From assembly GCA_019912505.1 (NCBI GenBank), contig JAIOIM010000479.1, forward strand, positions 1 to 6,130: a DNA stretch of 6,130 nucleotides. Direction: 5' to 3'. Source of the DNA: Ignavibacteriaceae bacterium. Lineage in GTDB: Bacteria; Bacteroidota; Ignavibacteria; Ignavibacteriales; Ignavibacteriaceae. Under the pieces are notes generated by a model. It was not told the origin of the DNA. It did no database searches and saw nothing but the letters and a program-made list of their open reading frames with translations. A program made the translations under genes and the position numbers. Shown here piece after piece: positions 5,528 through 6,130 of the stretch (position 1 is the stretch's first letter; each line of letters starts with the position of its first letter).

Positions 5528-6130
5528 CAGTGCCCGTTGTTCAAAATAGTGCGGTACAAGTCGATATATTTTTTTGCGGATGAATGCCAGCTAAAGTCTG
5601 ACTTCATCCCGTTTTTCATAATTTTTTGCCAAAGTTTTTTATCATCAAAATATTTCAGCGCGCTTTTTAATTCTTTAAGCATCAAAGCGGAAGTGTATTT
5701 CTTGAACAAAAATCCATTTCCCTCTTCTGTTTTTTCATCGAACTTAATAACAGTATCAGCTAAACCGCCTGTTTCTCTAACAATAGGTACCGTTCCGTAT
5801 ATCAGACTGTACATTTGGTTCAAGCCGCAAGGTTCATACTTACTTGGCATCAAGAAAATATCGGAACCGGCTTCAATCAGGTGAGCAAGTTCATCATTAA
5901 ATCCAAGGTAACATGCAAATTTTTCGCGATGTTTGATGCTCATTTTTTCAAAGAAAGAATGGTATTTTTTATCACCGTTGCCAAGCAGAACAATTTGAAG
6001 ATTCATCTTCATCATCTCGGGAAATGCTTCCTGAATTAAATCCATTCCTTTACCATCGTTAAGGCGTGATATTATACCGACAATAGGAACTTCCGGTGAA
6101 AACTTAAAACCGAACCGCTCAGCTAATTCT
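5527..6130 (-). CDS. glgA: Glycogen synthase, C-terminal part (5' end outside window)
   Basis: The C-terminal 200 residues of a GT5 glycogen/starch synthase, which adds glucose from ADP-glucose (sometimes UDP-glucose) to the non-reducing end of alpha-1,4-glucan in the cytoplasm. The full family length is about 470-500, so the N-terminal Rossmann domain is beyond base 6130. The visible part begins ELAERFGF and continues PIVGIISRLNDGKGMDLI. The conserved Arg and Lys of the SRLxxxKG motif (residues 22 and 27 of the visible part) should bind the donor phosphates. Next are VLLGNGD, HLIEAGSDIFLMPSKYEPCG (catalytic-region Glu99 and Cys101), GTVPIVRETGGLADTV, a GNGFLF turn, and SDFSWHSSAKKYIDLY near the end, all typical of GlgA. 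The reading frame is open without a break to the window edge, so the internal ATG at 6045 is not the start. It is the first visible gene of the overlapping cluster; its promoter must lie outside. Confidence 0.97.
   Translation of the reverse strand, partial: ELAERFGFKFSPEVPIVGIISRLNDGKGMDLIQEAFPEMMKMNLQIVLLGNGDKKYHSFFEKMSIKHREKFACYLGFNDELAHLIEAGSDIFLMPSKYEPCGLNQMYSLIYGTVPIVRETGGLADTVIKFDEKTEEGNGFLFKKYTSALMLKELKSALKYFDDKKLWQKIMKNGMKSDFSWHSSAKKYIDLYRTILNNGH

Noticed and set aside
5537..6039. Two plus-strand open frames (5537-5884 and 5815-6039) antisense to glgA
   Set aside because: They mirror the highly conserved GlgA C-terminus, overlap each other and resemble no protein family.
5527..6045. 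Short 172-residue glycosyltransferase starting at ATG 6045
   Set aside because: The frame stays open to base 6130 and encodes the conserved SRLxxxKG motif upstream, so this ATG is internal to glgA.
1..6130. Mobile elements, CRISPR repeats, tRNA/rRNA genes, defence or toxin-antitoxin genes
   Set aside because: No transposase, spaced direct repeats, structural RNA motifs or matching protein families were seen, and nearly all bases are in the six genes described.

Overview
The window is a gene-dense, AT-rich piece of a bacterial chromosome with every recognisable gene on the minus strand, so transcription runs from high to low coordinates. The protein families point to the Bacteroidota/Chlorobi/Ignavibacteria group. 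They are a DUF4270-like lipoprotein next to a glycogen synthase, an outer-membrane protein of the 'SxYSRYGxGD...LNPAS' type, an exported TPR protein with a 'CYGWIGRS' tail, and few strong Shine-Dalgarno sites. My best guess is an Ignavibacteria-like organism. That is inferred from protein style, not from a marker gene.

Layout in transcription order: (1) the C-terminal half of glycogen synthase GlgA (6130-5527), cut by the window edge; (2) a GmhB/HisB-N type HAD phosphatase (5527-4943); (3) a DUF4270-like lipoprotein (4956-3775) for which I propose a TTG start; (4) an outer-membrane beta-barrel protein (3778-2546); (5) an exported TPR protein (2556-1243); (6) a 119-base gap with a hairpin; (7) serine hydroxymethyltransferase glyA (1123-1), whose 3' end lies outside the window. 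Genes 1 to 5 overlap one another at every junction (1, 14, 4 and 11 bases), so they are almost certainly one translationally coupled operon. glyA looks like a separate or weakly linked unit.

The operon joins two cytoplasmic sugar enzymes to three envelope proteins. The lipoprotein has Ser-Asp-Asp straight after its lipid-anchor cysteine, resembling the surface-export signal known in Bacteroidota, and it seems to contain two copies of a DNRLRE-like beta-sandwich. The barrel and the TPR protein both carry signal peptides. A surface or periplasmic complex made together with glucan synthesis is a reasonable hypothesis. Nothing in the window proves it, and the three envelope proteins have no assigned biochemical function. 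I saw no mobile elements, CRISPR arrays, tRNA or rRNA genes. All stretches longer than 120 bases are coding.
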